NCBI GenBank assembly: GCA_002496565.1
Contig: DAKJ01000004.1
Location: forward strand, 163,755-227,754
From: Methanosarcina sp. UBA289
GTDB taxonomy: Archaea > Halobacteriota > Methanosarcinia > Methanosarcinales > Methanosarcinaceae
Direction: 5' to 3'
DNA: 64,000 nt
Of the stretch, positions 15,242-24,449 are shown in pieces (the stretch's first letter is position 1; every line of letters starts with the position of its first letter). The notes below the pieces were generated by a model. The model was not told the DNA's origin. It saw only the letters and a list, made by a program, of their open reading frames with translations, and made no database searches. The position numbers and the translations under genes are program-made.

Positions 15242-17809
15242 TCAAAATTTTACTTTTCTATAAAAAATTCTCTTTATTGCCTCAGCCGTAAATATGTAAA
15301 GTCCTATTATGGCTCCAACAATTAATATAACCTTCAAAGGCAGGGGTTTGAAGCCAAAGAGTGCTGCAAAAGGAGTTAGCGGGAAGCAAAGAGTAAGGAC
15401 TAAAATGAGCATAGTGGCCACCAGTAGATATTTTCCAGGTTTGCTTTTGAAGAAAGGTTTTCGACTCCTGATTACCAGGACTATCATTGATGCCGAAATA
15501 ACAGATTCTATAAACCAGCCGGTTCTGAATTGTTCTATCATACCCGGTAGCAGGAGAATCAGAATACCGAATGTCAGGTAGTCGAAAACCGAACTGGTAA
15601 AGCCAAATACCATCATAAACTTACGGATGAAATTTATATTCCAGCGATGTGGCTCTTCAATCAGTTCTTTATCAACGGTATCAGTGGCTATTGTCATTTC
15701 TGGAAAATCAGTCAATAAATTAGTTAGCAAGATCTGTGTGGGCAGCAGGGGAAGAAAAGGAAGGAAAAGGGATGCTCCTGCCATGCTGAACATATTCCCA
15801 AAGTTGGCACTGGTAGCCATGAAGACATACTTCAGGGTATTGGCAAAGGTTTTTCGTCCGCCTTTGACACCTTCTACAAGGGCATCCAGGCTCTTTTCCA
15901 TCAGCACAATATCTGCAGCTTCTTTGGCGACATCTGCGGCACTATCAACTGAAATTCCTACATCGGCTGCATGAAGAGCCGATGCATCATTTATACCATC
16001 TCCCATATACCCAACAACGTTTCCTCTCTTCTTAAGTGCAAGAATAATATGTTCTTTCTGATTTGGCTCTACTTCAGCAAAGATGTCAATATCATTTACT
16101 TTTCTTACAAGGGCCTCACTTGTCATTTGATAAATTTCGCTTCCGGTTAGAATTCTTGAGGCTTTAAATCCTACTTCCTTACTAATACTGGCAGCCACAA
16201 GTTTGTTATCTCCGGTAATAATTTTCAGGGAAATTCCAAGTTGTTCCATGTTTTCTATCGTTTTTGCAATGTCTGGCTTCAGCGGGTCAAAAAACAAGAG
16301 AAATCCGAGAAAGGTCATTCCATCTTCCTGCTCTTTTTCGATTTTAGTCTGCTTGTCCATGTCCCTGTATGCAACTCCAAGTGTTCGAAACTCTTTTTCG
16401 CTGAACTCCTTGTATTGCTGCTCGATTTTGTCCTTGACCTCTGAAATTTTCACAGTTTTTCCAGGCTCTATTTCTGCTAAGGTGCAGACCTCAAGAATAC
16501 TCGAGAGGGCACCTTTAGTGATCATCAGGCTATTCTCGTTTTTTGAGACAAGAACGCTTAATCGCTTACGCATAAAATCGTAAGGGACCTCGTCCAGCCT
16601 TTTATATTCTCCTACATCGAATTTATTATGTGCTAGGATCGCCCGGTCGATAGGGTTTTTAAAACCTTTCTGGTGATAGGCATTGAGACTGGCGTAAAGA
16701 AGGATTTTTTCACTCTGGCCTCCTTTCACATCCCGGATAGAATGAAGTTGAAGTTCTCCTTCGGTCAGAGTGCCAGTCTTGTCGGAACACAGTAAATTCA
16801 TGCTGCCGAGATTCTCAATAGAGGCCAGCCTCTTGACAATGACTTTATTTTGCGCCATCTCTCTTGCGCCGTGAGAAAGGTTAACACTTATAATTGCTGG
16901 TAAAAGTTGCGGTGTAAGTCCGACTGCAAGCGCAAGAGAGAAAAGGAAAGAATCCAGAATCGGGCGCTGAAAATAAACATTGATTGCAAAGATGGAAATA
17001 ACCATCAGCATAGTAACTTCCAGCAGGAAATGGCCGAACTTTGCAATACCTCTTTCAAACTCCGTTTCTGGAGCACTGGTTTTTAACTCTTCCGATATTT
17101 TTCCGAACTCAGTTTTTTTCCCTGTAGCTACTGCAAGTGCTTTTCCACTTCCGCTTTCCACACTGGTTCCCATCCAGAGCGAGTTTGTACGCTGTGCAAG
17201 AGGGGTTTCTGCGTTCAGGGTTTTTGTTGATTTTTCCACTGGGTAGGTCTCTCCGGTGAGGGTAGCTTCATTGACAAAAAGTCCCTTTGATTCCAGAATC
17301 AGGCAATCTGCAGGAACTATATCGCCTGCACCAAAGATTATTACGTCTCCAGGTACTATTTGTTCTATAGGAATTTCCTTTCCTTTACCATCCCTTAATA
17401 CTGTTGCCTTCACCTCGACTGCACTGAGCAATTTTTCAAAGGCATCTGCAGCTCCTTTCTCCTGCCAGAATCCAAGTAAACTGCTAATCAGGATGATGGT
17501 TACAATAATTACAGTATCTGTAGTATCACCAAGAAAGAAAGATAGTCCTGCTGCAAAAAGTAAAATAAGAATAATCGGACTCTTAAATTGGGAAAGTAAG
17601 ATTGTAAGGGTATCTGAACTTTTTTTTGGTTTAAGGAGATTGGCACCATATTTTTTAAGGCGTTCATTACTTTCTGAGCTACTAAGACCTTCAGCTGTTG
17701 TTTGAAGCCTCTGTATCATTTCCGGCACAGGAACGCTCCAAAATTCAGAATTACTCTGTTCTTCCGTCAACAGACTCTCTCCTTCTTGCCTGTCTATCTT
17801 TTTTCTCAA
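15242..17809 (-). CDS. mgtA: Magnesium-type P-type ATPase (MgtA/MgtB family)
   Basis: A type IIIB P-type ATPase that imports Mg2+ at the cost of ATP. Visible landmarks are the N-terminal hydrophobic pair after LLSQFKSPIILIL, LTGETYPVEK in the actuator domain, the phosphorylation site CSDKTGTLTEG, KITGDN and MGDGINDASALHAADVGISV in the P domain, and six C-terminal membrane segments. The length of about 850 residues fits the family. TTG 17809 overlaps the stop of the upstream gene by two bases; TTG 17770, eight bases after GGAG, is an alternative start. It is translationally coupled to the 357-residue coiled-coil protein. No M-box-type leader is seen. Confidence 0.85.
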   Translation of the reverse strand: MRKKIDRQEGESLLTEEQSNSEFWSVPVPEMIQRLQTTAEGLSSSESNERLKKYGANLLKPKKSSDTLTILLSQFKSPIILILLFAAGLSFFLGDTTDTVIIVTIILISSLLGFWQEKGAADAFEKLLSAVEVKATVLRDGKGKEIPIEQIVPGDVIIFGAGDIVPADCLILESKGLFVNEATLTGETYPVEKSTKTLNAETPLAQRTNSLWMGTSVESGSGKALAVATGKKTEFGKISEELKTSAPETEFERGIAKFGHFLLEVTMLMVISIFAINVYFQRPILDSFLFSLALAVGLTPQLLPAIISVNLSHGAREMAQNKVIVKRLASIENLGSMNLLCSDKTGTLTEGELQLHSIRDVKGGQSEKILLYASLNAYHQKGFKNPIDRAILAHNKFDVGEYKRLDEVPYDFMRKRLSVLVSKNENSLMITKGALSSILEVCTLAEIEPGKTVKISEVKDKIEQQYKEFSEKEFRTLGVAYRDMDKQTKIEKEQEDGMTFLGFLLFFDPLKPDIAKTIENMEQLGISLKIITGDNKLVAASISKEVGFKASRILTGSEIYQMTSEALVRKVNDIDIFAEVEPNQKEHIILALKKRGNVVGYMGDGINDASALHAADVGISVDSAADVAKEAADIVLMEKSLDALVEGVKGGRKTFANTLKYVFMATSANFGNMFSMAGASLFLPFLPLLPTQILLTNLLTDFPEMTIATDTVDKELIEEPHRWNINFIRKFMMVFGFTSSVFDYLTFGILILLLPGMIEQFRTGWFIESVISASMIVLVIRSRKPFFKSKPGKYLLVATMLILVLTLCFPLTPFAALFGFKPLPLKVILIVGAIIGLYIFTAEAIKRIFYRKVKF

Positions 17810-18879
17810 GCCTCCGTAACCCTCAGGAGTGTAGTAAGTTCTTCCCCTTCCCTTCCAATGGTTGAAAGTTCTCTCAAAATTTCCGACTTCTCAAGATATT
17901 TCTCTGTCCTCATCCCTTCTGGTTCTTCGATCTTGATGGTAATTTCCCCTTCAGTATATCCTTTTTCAAGGCATTCCGTTACCAGTTTTCCGTATATTGA
18001 AGCAATCAGTTTCAGGCAATCAAAAACCCTGTTTTCTTCAATGACGTTTTTTCCGTCAAGCATGATACGCCTGAGACTCTTCGATCCCATGAATTCAGTG
18101 AAGAACCCCCTTAACTTTATTATGAAAGCATTGACTGAATCGCTATTTAAGGCGGCATTCAGTTCTTCATCTCGCGTTATTTCATAATCCCTGTGCATAA
18201 TAAGGAAGGCTTTCTCATCCGAAGAAATTATGAACCTGTTTTCCGCATCTTTGTCTTCGAGCACAGCTCTAAGGTTGTTTCCCTCATATTCGATATTCGT
18301 GATATGAAAATCAGATACATCGAGTCTCTTTACTTTCTTTTCTCTGGATAAAATTCCACTCTTTGACCATAGCGGCAAAGTTAGGTTTTGCAGGTCTTTT
18401 ACCTTCAGGGTGTCCTGTGTAAACATGAGTTCAAATTCATACTGCAGGTTGTCAATAAAACTAATCTCTTTTCCCCTCAGCTTTTTATCCTCTATGAATG
18501 CATAATACGTATTTTGAGCTCCATAAATACTGTCTTCAAAAAAAAGACTAAGGGTTGAGAGTATCCTTGTGTCAAGTTGCTGCAGTTCCATGAGATCCAA
18601 TTTATTCTCCTTGTCGAGATCTGAAAGTTTTTCGTTTTTCTTTGTCAGCGCCACGCTTGAGGACGCCTCAAGTGTTCTTTCTTTGACCTCAAGAATTTCA
18701 GCTGCATCTACTCCGGCCGCGCGGGTTTCAATACAATCTCTTATTTCCTTCTCAAATAGGTCTATTTCTTGAATCTTTTTTTCGAAGATTGCACGCCTTT
18801 CTTGATTTTCATTTTTTATCACGATAGCTGATTTTTCCAGAGGTATGATTTCTTTTGAAATCGCTATGAAATTCTGCAT
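17806..18879 (-). CDS. Hypothetical coiled-coil protein coupled to the Mg-ATPase
   Basis: A 357-residue soluble protein without signal or membrane segments. Residues 1-110 are Glu/Lys-rich helices (NENQERRAIFEKKIQEIDLF) that should form a coiled coil. Residues 120-260 are more globular with alternating strands and helices (DFHITNIEYEGNNLRAVLED), and the end returns to helical, acidic sequence. I do not recognise the family. Its stop TGA overlaps the TTG start of the P-type ATPase gene, so the two are made together. A role in regulating or sensing for the transporter is a reasonable inference, not shown. Confidence 0.7.
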   Translation of the reverse strand: MQNFIAISKEIIPLEKSAIVIKNENQERRAIFEKKIQEIDLFEKEIRDCIETRAAGVDAAEILEVKERTLEASSSVALTKKNEKLSDLDKENKLDLMELQQLDTRILSTLSLFFEDSIYGAQNTYYAFIEDKKLRGKEISFIDNLQYEFELMFTQDTLKVKDLQNLTLPLWSKSGILSREKKVKRLDVSDFHITNIEYEGNNLRAVLEDKDAENRFIISSDEKAFLIMHRDYEITRDEELNAALNSDSVNAFIIKLRGFFTEFMGSKSLRRIMLDGKNVIEENRVFDCLKLIASIYGKLVTECLEKGYTEGEITIKIEEPEGMRTEKYLEKSEILRELSTIGREGEELTTLLRVTEA

Positions 18880-19846
18880 ATCTTGAATAAAGTCTCTCTG
18901 AACTGGAAACTCAGTAGAATTCTGGAATGTATATCGAATTTTAAACCCCCCATTCCTTCCGCATAAAAAGTGTTTTTATTAAATTATGTTTTTTCAACAT
19001 TTTAAGTTTATCAGCTTAGGTTTTGAAAATGGTAATGTGGTTTTCTTTCAAGAGTTTCTTAATCTCAAGATTTTAAATATCTCAAAAATCTTTTTCAAAA
19101 CAAAACCTTTTACTCTTTAAATCTTCTACTTTTAGGATCTAATATCTTTTATTTTTCTACTATGCCTTAAATAGATCTAGATTTCTCAACTCCAATAATC
19201 CAAACAACTTTTATCAAAATATACCCCATTCTTTTTTAGTACAGAATAAATAAACTTATTCTATACTGTCAGAAAGATTTATATCAGTTATAGTGCAATC
19301 TTAGCTATATTATCATTCTAAGATAATATACAGAGATGTGTACTCTGCATTAAATCAAACGCTTACAGTCGGTGGAAATTTAGCTCACAACAAATCCCCA
19401 CCTTTTGATAACAGGTACATATCTCACGCTCAGAGCTGTTTAGTCAGCACTGACACAAAACGGATTATCAACCTCCCTGAGCAGCAAAAACCAGTGAGGT
19501 TAATACTTGCCGCATCAGGATTAATGTTACCCCACTTCTACCAAACACGATTTCGGAGAAGCGTTGGGTTTCTTGTCAACCGAACAGATAATATCAATAT
19601 CAATCTAATTATATAGAGGGGGTTGGGTTGAAAAATAGGGGTAAATTATAATCTACAGTTGTCAAACAGTGTTAATTTATTTTCCAACTGGGGCTCATAA
19701 CCTTCTGATATATTCATACTGTTTGTCAGAATTATTTTGATAGCTGGGATCTGCTATATCTTCCAACTATATAATATTATTAACAAAGATTTATTCGATA
19801 TCTAAACTGGAAGAATATTGGATATTTGCGGAATCTAGGTGTAAAT
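18880..19846 (+). other. Long spacer with a hairpin and a doubtful 92-codon frame
   Basis: TATATTATC (19306-19314) and GATAATATA (19322-19330) form a perfect nine-pair hairpin just before a possible frame at 19338-19616 that encodes 92 residues without any recognisable domain or ribosome-binding site. The frame has higher G+C than the surrounding spacer, which could mark a decayed insertion element. The rest is AT-rich leader DNA for the surface-protein gene. Confidence 0.35.
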
Positions 19847-22714
19847 ATGAAACAAAGATTGATACTATTTAGTGCACTGCTAATTATGTCCCTTTTACTA
19901 GGGGTAGCAAGTGCAGCTGAAGAAGATACAGACATTAATGTCACATACAGTAAAACCAATGTTATACCGGGAGATGTTGTAACCATCACCGCTGATTTCA
20001 ATACATCTGTTGATCACGCCAACATATCGATTACTAACGATATGAGTTCATCTAATGAGTCGATGGATTCACTGGATACTGATGATAATTCCTTTATTTT
20101 TAACTATACTGTTCCAGTGGAGATAATAAGTGACCCTATGGATGTAGACATATCTGCATTTGATGTAAACAACACTCTGCTGCTGAATGGCGAACCTGCA
20201 AAAGACATTGAAGCACTTGCGTTTAATGTTAGTGGTGACTATTTAAGCATTGATATCGCACTCAACAGAACTGGTACTTTTAGGCCAGGAGACATTGTAA
20301 ATATCATAGCCAATTTCAGTAGGCCTGTAGATCATGCCAATATATCAATTGGCACTGGCTTACCCGGAGTTAGTAATGTAAAATTAGTAGGCGCTGATTC
20401 AGTGACTGATGTTCCGATGGATAAAGTAGATGGTGACACCTTTGCTTATAACTATCCGATTCCAGCGGATGCAAATGGTCCGTTGGATATAGGCGTATCT
20501 GGCTTTGACGATTTGGGTAATCTGCTAGGCGATGGATCTTTCCCTGGTGAAATTGGAGTTGGTGATCCATACATAACGGTAATTAGCCCTAACTCCGAGT
20601 TTGCCAACGAAAAATGTGTCAAATTCAATTTCACTGCATACGATTCTGGATACGGTCAAACTGGAGGTGAAGTTACTTACACATTCTATCTCGATGGTAT
20701 CGCAAAGAATAACGGGGTTATAACCTCTGGCTCATATAAAAAACTTGAGTTTGAGCTGGCTGACGGTTCTCACACATGGGAAGTTAAAACCAGGGATAAT
20801 TACGGAAGCGTACACACGACCGGCTCTCGTGTTTTGTACGTGGACACTAAATGTCCCAGTGTAAAACTTGTTTCCCCTCTAGATTGCTCCAAAGAGGTAA
20901 TAAATGACGCAACTGAGTTCAACTTCACCTGTGAGGATGCTTTAGCTGCTCAATATACTAACCTTGGCCTGACATATACACTGTACATAGATGGACAAGT
21001 TGCTAAGCGTTACGGAGGTTACGGAAATAATATTACTGGAACTGCAAGTTCCGGGGTGCCTGTGACCGAGGAAGTTCAACTTACTGATGGTGCTCACAAC
21101 TGGTCGGTTTCAGTTCAGGATGGAGCCGGAAACAGCGCTAATAGTGAAGTCAGGAAATTCTATGTAGACCTTAACGGGCTTACAGTGAACATCGATACTC
21201 CTGATGGAGGATACGTTTCTGCTAACCCGACGTTCAACTTCACTGTTACAGGAAATACAGGAGATAACGGAGGATCATGGCCACCTTTCGAGATCGGGAA
21301 TGAATCAGGGATACCAGGAGCAGGACTACCTTTTACCTATAAACTTCTCGTTGACGGTAAAGAAATAGCGGCAAGTTGCAACTGCGACTGCGACTGTAAA
21401 GGAGGATATAGCGGTCACGAAGGAGAAAATGGCTGCGTGAAATGTACTGAAGGAAAGTGCGACGGGAGTTGCTTCGTCGTCGGTAAAGACATCTATTCCA
21501 TAAAAGCTTCGGTACCAGATGGAATTAACAAAAACTGGACAGTAGCTGTCACCGACAGTACAACCGGCAAAACCTACCAGCCTTCTGTGAAGTATTTCTC
21601 CGTTGACAGTGTTGCCCCGGCTTGTGTAGCAAACCTGAAAGTTGAAGATACGCCGGGTGAAACTAACTGGACTGACCTGAACAATTCTCCTGGATTATAC
21701 GTTAGCTGGAATGCAAGCACCGATAAAGATCTTGATTCTAAGCCTTACGGCGTCTTCATTAGCACCTCTAAGCCAAGCTGTATTGAGGATATGGAACAAG
21801 TAACCTCTACGTCCGATACGAGTTTGACCATTAAGGACTACGTCGGAAAGCCCCTTATTTATGGCAAGGACTACTGGGTAGCTGTAATTGCTCGCGATAA
21901 CGCTTCCAACTACGACAAATCCTTTTCCATGTGCGGTCCGGTTCGGACATACGAAGACATGAATATCACGCTTGATGATGGATGGAACCTGAAATCCGTG
22001 CCGAAGAGACTCGCTGCTTCATACGACTGTTCGGAATCGGTCTTTGGTGAAGACAGCACAGTTCTCTACTGGGATGGCTCATGTTGGCAATTCCCTGAAA
22101 CTATCGAGCCATGCAAGGGTTACTGGGTTTATACCAATGAGTCTTGCACGTACAACGTCAAACTTAAGGGAATGTCTTCTGACAGCGGTAAACCTGATGT
22201 GCCCGCTTCTCTAACTCTCTGTCCCGGATGGCACATGATAGGACACACCTCTGCATATGCTGCACCTTGGAACATGACTCTGGCTTCTCTCAGTGATAGT
22301 GGCAAGGTCTTCAATGGTCTTATCAATATAAACAGTTACAAGTTCTCCAACCTCATAACCTATGGCGGTAATGAAGGTTGGGGTGGCATAATTCCTGAGA
22401 TGACAGATAGCATGAGCACTGGAGAGCTCCAGTACATGTATGGTACTGATTCTTTGCCAGTTGGAGCACTTCAGTCTGACAGCTATATGGTTCCTGGACA
22501 GGGCTACTGGATCTTCATCAAGAATGAAGGCACCTATGCATCCATCGAAAACGTGTACAACATGGATATACTCAAGAATGGTAGCGGTGGAACGGACAAC
22601 GGCGGTTTTCCGGATAACTTTGATCCAAATGATCCGTCTACTTGGCCGGAAGGCTTTGATCTGAATGATCCGTCTACTTGGCCGGAGGGTTTTGATCCGT
22701 CTGCACAGGGCTAA
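19847..22714 (+). CDS. Large secreted surface protein with Ig-like repeats and a Cys-rich insert
   Basis: A 955-residue exported protein. The start is ATG 19847 (MKQRLILFSALLIMSLLLGV, a clear signal peptide ending ASA). Residues 20-230 hold two related Asn/Asp-rich beta domains (PGDVVTITADFN and PGDIVNIIANFS), followed by Ig-like or cadherin-like modules with YVD strands. Near residue 510 lies an insert with eight cysteines (CNCDCDC, then GCVKC, KCDGSC), which could bind metal or form disulfides. The C terminus has a tandem repeat of DPNDPSTWPEGF and no membrane anchor. It is probably a cell-surface or secreted adhesion-type protein, and the first gene of a four-gene surface cluster. Confidence 0.75.
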   Translation: MKQRLILFSALLIMSLLLGVASAAEEDTDINVTYSKTNVIPGDVVTITADFNTSVDHANISITNDMSSSNESMDSLDTDDNSFIFNYTVPVEIISDPMDVDISAFDVNNTLLLNGEPAKDIEALAFNVSGDYLSIDIALNRTGTFRPGDIVNIIANFSRPVDHANISIGTGLPGVSNVKLVGADSVTDVPMDKVDGDTFAYNYPIPADANGPLDIGVSGFDDLGNLLGDGSFPGEIGVGDPYITVISPNSEFANEKCVKFNFTAYDSGYGQTGGEVTYTFYLDGIAKNNGVITSGSYKKLEFELADGSHTWEVKTRDNYGSVHTTGSRVLYVDTKCPSVKLVSPLDCSKEVINDATEFNFTCEDALAAQYTNLGLTYTLYIDGQVAKRYGGYGNNITGTASSGVPVTEEVQLTDGAHNWSVSVQDGAGNSANSEVRKFYVDLNGLTVNIDTPDGGYVSANPTFNFTVTGNTGDNGGSWPPFEIGNESGIPGAGLPFTYKLLVDGKEIAASCNCDCDCKGGYSGHEGENGCVKCTEGKCDGSCFVVGKDIYSIKASVPDGINKNWTVAVTDSTTGKTYQPSVKYFSVDSVAPACVANLKVEDTPGETNWTDLNNSPGLYVSWNASTDKDLDSKPYGVFISTSKPSCIEDMEQVTSTSDTSLTIKDYVGKPLIYGKDYWVAVIARDNASNYDKSFSMCGPVRTYEDMNITLDDGWNLKSVPKRLAASYDCSESVFGEDSTVLYWDGSCWQFPETIEPCKGYWVYTNESCTYNVKLKGMSSDSGKPDVPASLTLCPGWHMIGHTSAYAAPWNMTLASLSDSGKVFNGLININSYKFSNLITYGGNEGWGGIIPEMTDSMSTGELQYMYGTDSLPVGALQSDSYMVPGQGYWIFIKNEGTYASIENVYNMDILKNGSGGTDNGGFPDNFDPNDPSTWPEGFDLNDPSTWPEGFDPSAQG

Positions 22715-22731
22715 TTCCCAGAACAACTGAC

Positions 22732-22770
22732 TTTTCAGCCTTTTCAGGCTGAATGGTTCTTTTTCTTTTT
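22732..22770 (+). terminator. Hairpin with T-run after the large surface protein gene
   Basis: TTCAGCC...GGCTGAA pairs, followed by TTCTTTTTCTTTTTG. It lies between the first two surface genes, so downstream genes may be transcribed less or from their own promoter. Confidence 0.55.
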
Positions 22771-22798
22771 GTTGTTCACATATAATTGGAGGTCTACG

Positions 22799-23566
22799 AT
22801 GAATAAAATATTGAAAAATGGCCTTTTAGGAATATCCATAACACTGCTGTTTTTCCTGGCCTTTTCCCAGGGATGTATGGCAACAGCGGATGTTCCTCCA
22901 TCCCCCCCGATGCTTCCGATGACAGTAACAGGGATTGTTCTTATTGACGGCACGCCTGCTCCTGATGGGACTATTGTTGCAGCTTATCTTAACGGAACAG
23001 AGTTTCTCGCAAATACTTCCTCTGGAAATTACTATCTTTTGATTTCTGGGGCTGCCGCAGATAAAGGAAAACTGGTTACTTTTAAGGTAGATGGAAAGGA
23101 TGCCACAAGCAGTGTTGCCTGGGAATCCGGAGTTATAGTTACTCTCGAGCTACCTGATGGTAAGGCAATCTATTCCGAAACTAATGAAGATAATTCAAAT
23201 AGCAATTCAAATAGTAATTCAAATAGTAATTCAAAGAGTAGCACAGTTAGTAGCACAAATAGTAATTCAAATTTAAAAACAAGTTCAAAATCTTTGACAG
23301 ATAATAAAGAACAGGGAGTTTCCGTAGAGAATTCCAAAGCCGATACTGTTGAAAGTTCAGTCCTTGAGCCGAATATGACGGCTTTGAAAAATTCAAGGGA
23401 GAATTCCGAAGATAAAGAGGCAGTAAAGTCAGAGGTGGCAGAACCATCCAAAAGTTCTCCTAAACCAGAAAGTGCTCCAGGTTTCCTTATTGCCTATGCG
23501 GTTTCAGGCATACTTCTGCTTGCTTTCGGATCCAATTTCGGGAGGGGATCTAGAAGGAATCCCTGA
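22799..23566 (+). CDS. Surface protein with Ser/Asn linker and PGF-type C-terminal anchor
   Basis: A 255-residue exported protein. ATG 22799 follows GGAGG at eight bases, and a signal peptide (GISITLLFFLAFSQGCMA) follows. Residues 35-115 form a beta domain (TGIVLIDGTPAPDGTIVAAY) related to that of the next protein. Residues 130-160 are a SerAsn repeat (SNSNSNSN) that is probably glycosylated. The end reads PGFLIAYAVSGILLL then a basic tail, i.e. a PGF motif, membrane helix and Arg cluster, as in PGF-CTERM substrates of archaeosortase. It is probably anchored in the S-layer. Confidence 0.75.
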   Translation: MNKILKNGLLGISITLLFFLAFSQGCMATADVPPSPPMLPMTVTGIVLIDGTPAPDGTIVAAYLNGTEFLANTSSGNYYLLISGAAADKGKLVTFKVDGKDATSSVAWESGVIVTLELPDGKAIYSETNEDNSNSNSNSNSNSNSKSSTVSSTNSNSNLKTSSKSLTDNKEQGVSVENSKADTVESSVLEPNMTALKNSRENSEDKEAVKSEVAEPSKSSPKPESAPGFLIAYAVSGILLLAFGSNFGRGSRRNP

Positions 23567-23618
23567 AGGACTTTTTGAAAAAAAGTCTGCATGATTAACG
23601 GTAAAATTTCAAGGTGAC

Positions 23619-24449
23619 ATGATGACGATCAAGGACAAACATTTAAAAGTTTTATCATGCCTGGTTATTCTACTACTGGGCATGTTATTTGTTCCGGCCG
23701 CATCTGCCAGCAGTTCTTCTTCAGATATTCCTCCTATCCCCAATGTGTTTAAAGGAAATCTGAAAGGAGATGCTGAACACGCGGGTCCCGGACTCGTAAT
23801 CTCTGCATATATAGATTCAAAGCTTGTTGGCTCGAACACTCTTACAGAAGTTGGAGAGTACGAATTGGCAGTTAACGGTACCGGGCAAGATAACGGAAAA
23901 GCGATAACCTTCAAGCTAGGAGGTGTTGCATCTGAGCCTGTTTCCGTGACCTATAAACACGGAGATGTGCCAGTTAAACTTGACCTGACATTCAATGGAG
24001 ACTTTATACCCCCTACTATAGAAACCTTATCTGCATTCCCTACATACATCCTTAATGATGGAAAGGATTTCTCGACTGTCAAGGCAAGGGTTGTAGATGA
24101 CTCTGGAATCAAATCAGTTACTCTCGACCTTTCCCCCATATCTCAGGGCGTGGTTTCATTAAAGTCAGAGGGTGGAGATCTATATACCTATGATATAACC
24201 AGTACTGAAGCAGGTGAGTTCAAATTCCAATTCATGGCTGCGAATCCCTCAGGAAACAGTGTTGTGGATAAAGACAGAATTTCTATCACTATACTGAGAG
24301 AAAATCAACTCGCAACAACGTTTGGGGGCTCTGACGGGATCTTCTCTCCTGAGGAAATTGCGGTTCTTGTAAAGAATAATAACGTATCCAGCGGGGTTAA
24401 ATATGCAGTTCTGGGCACATACTTTGCTGATGGGTGGGATCGGATATGA
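23619..24449 (+). CDS. Secreted protein with carbohydrate-binding-like and Ig-like domains
   Basis: A 276-residue exported protein. A signal peptide (LVILLLGMLFVPAASA) is followed by the same domain as in the previous gene (GPGLVISAYIDSKLVGSNTL; NGKAITFKLGG) and then an Ig-like domain with a DDSGIKSVTLDL strand. The C terminus has GGSDGIFSPEEIAVLV, an acidic, calcium-site-like segment, and no anchor. Its stop TGA overlaps the ATG of the next gene (ATGA), so the two are translationally coupled. ATG 23619 or the following ATG 23622 may be the start. Function: surface or exoprotein, inferred. Confidence 0.7.
   Translation: MMTIKDKHLKVLSCLVILLLGMLFVPAASASSSSSDIPPIPNVFKGNLKGDAEHAGPGLVISAYIDSKLVGSNTLTEVGEYELAVNGTGQDNGKAITFKLGGVASEPVSVTYKHGDVPVKLDLTFNGDFIPPTIETLSAFPTYILNDGKDFSTVKARVVDDSGIKSVTLDLSPISQGVVSLKSEGGDLYTYDITSTEAGEFKFQFMAANPSGNSVVDKDRISITILRENQLATTFGGSDGIFSPEEIAVLVKNNNVSSGVKYAVLGTYFADGWDRI

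Noticed and set aside
19338..19616. A real 92-residue protein gene
   Set aside because: There is no ribosome-binding site, no recognisable domain, and the codon use is unlike neighbouring genes. Mentioned only as part of the spacer.
22211..22726. A 171-codon frame antisense to the large surface protein
   Set aside because: It follows from repeats on the coding strand (DPSTWPEGF) and shows no family features.
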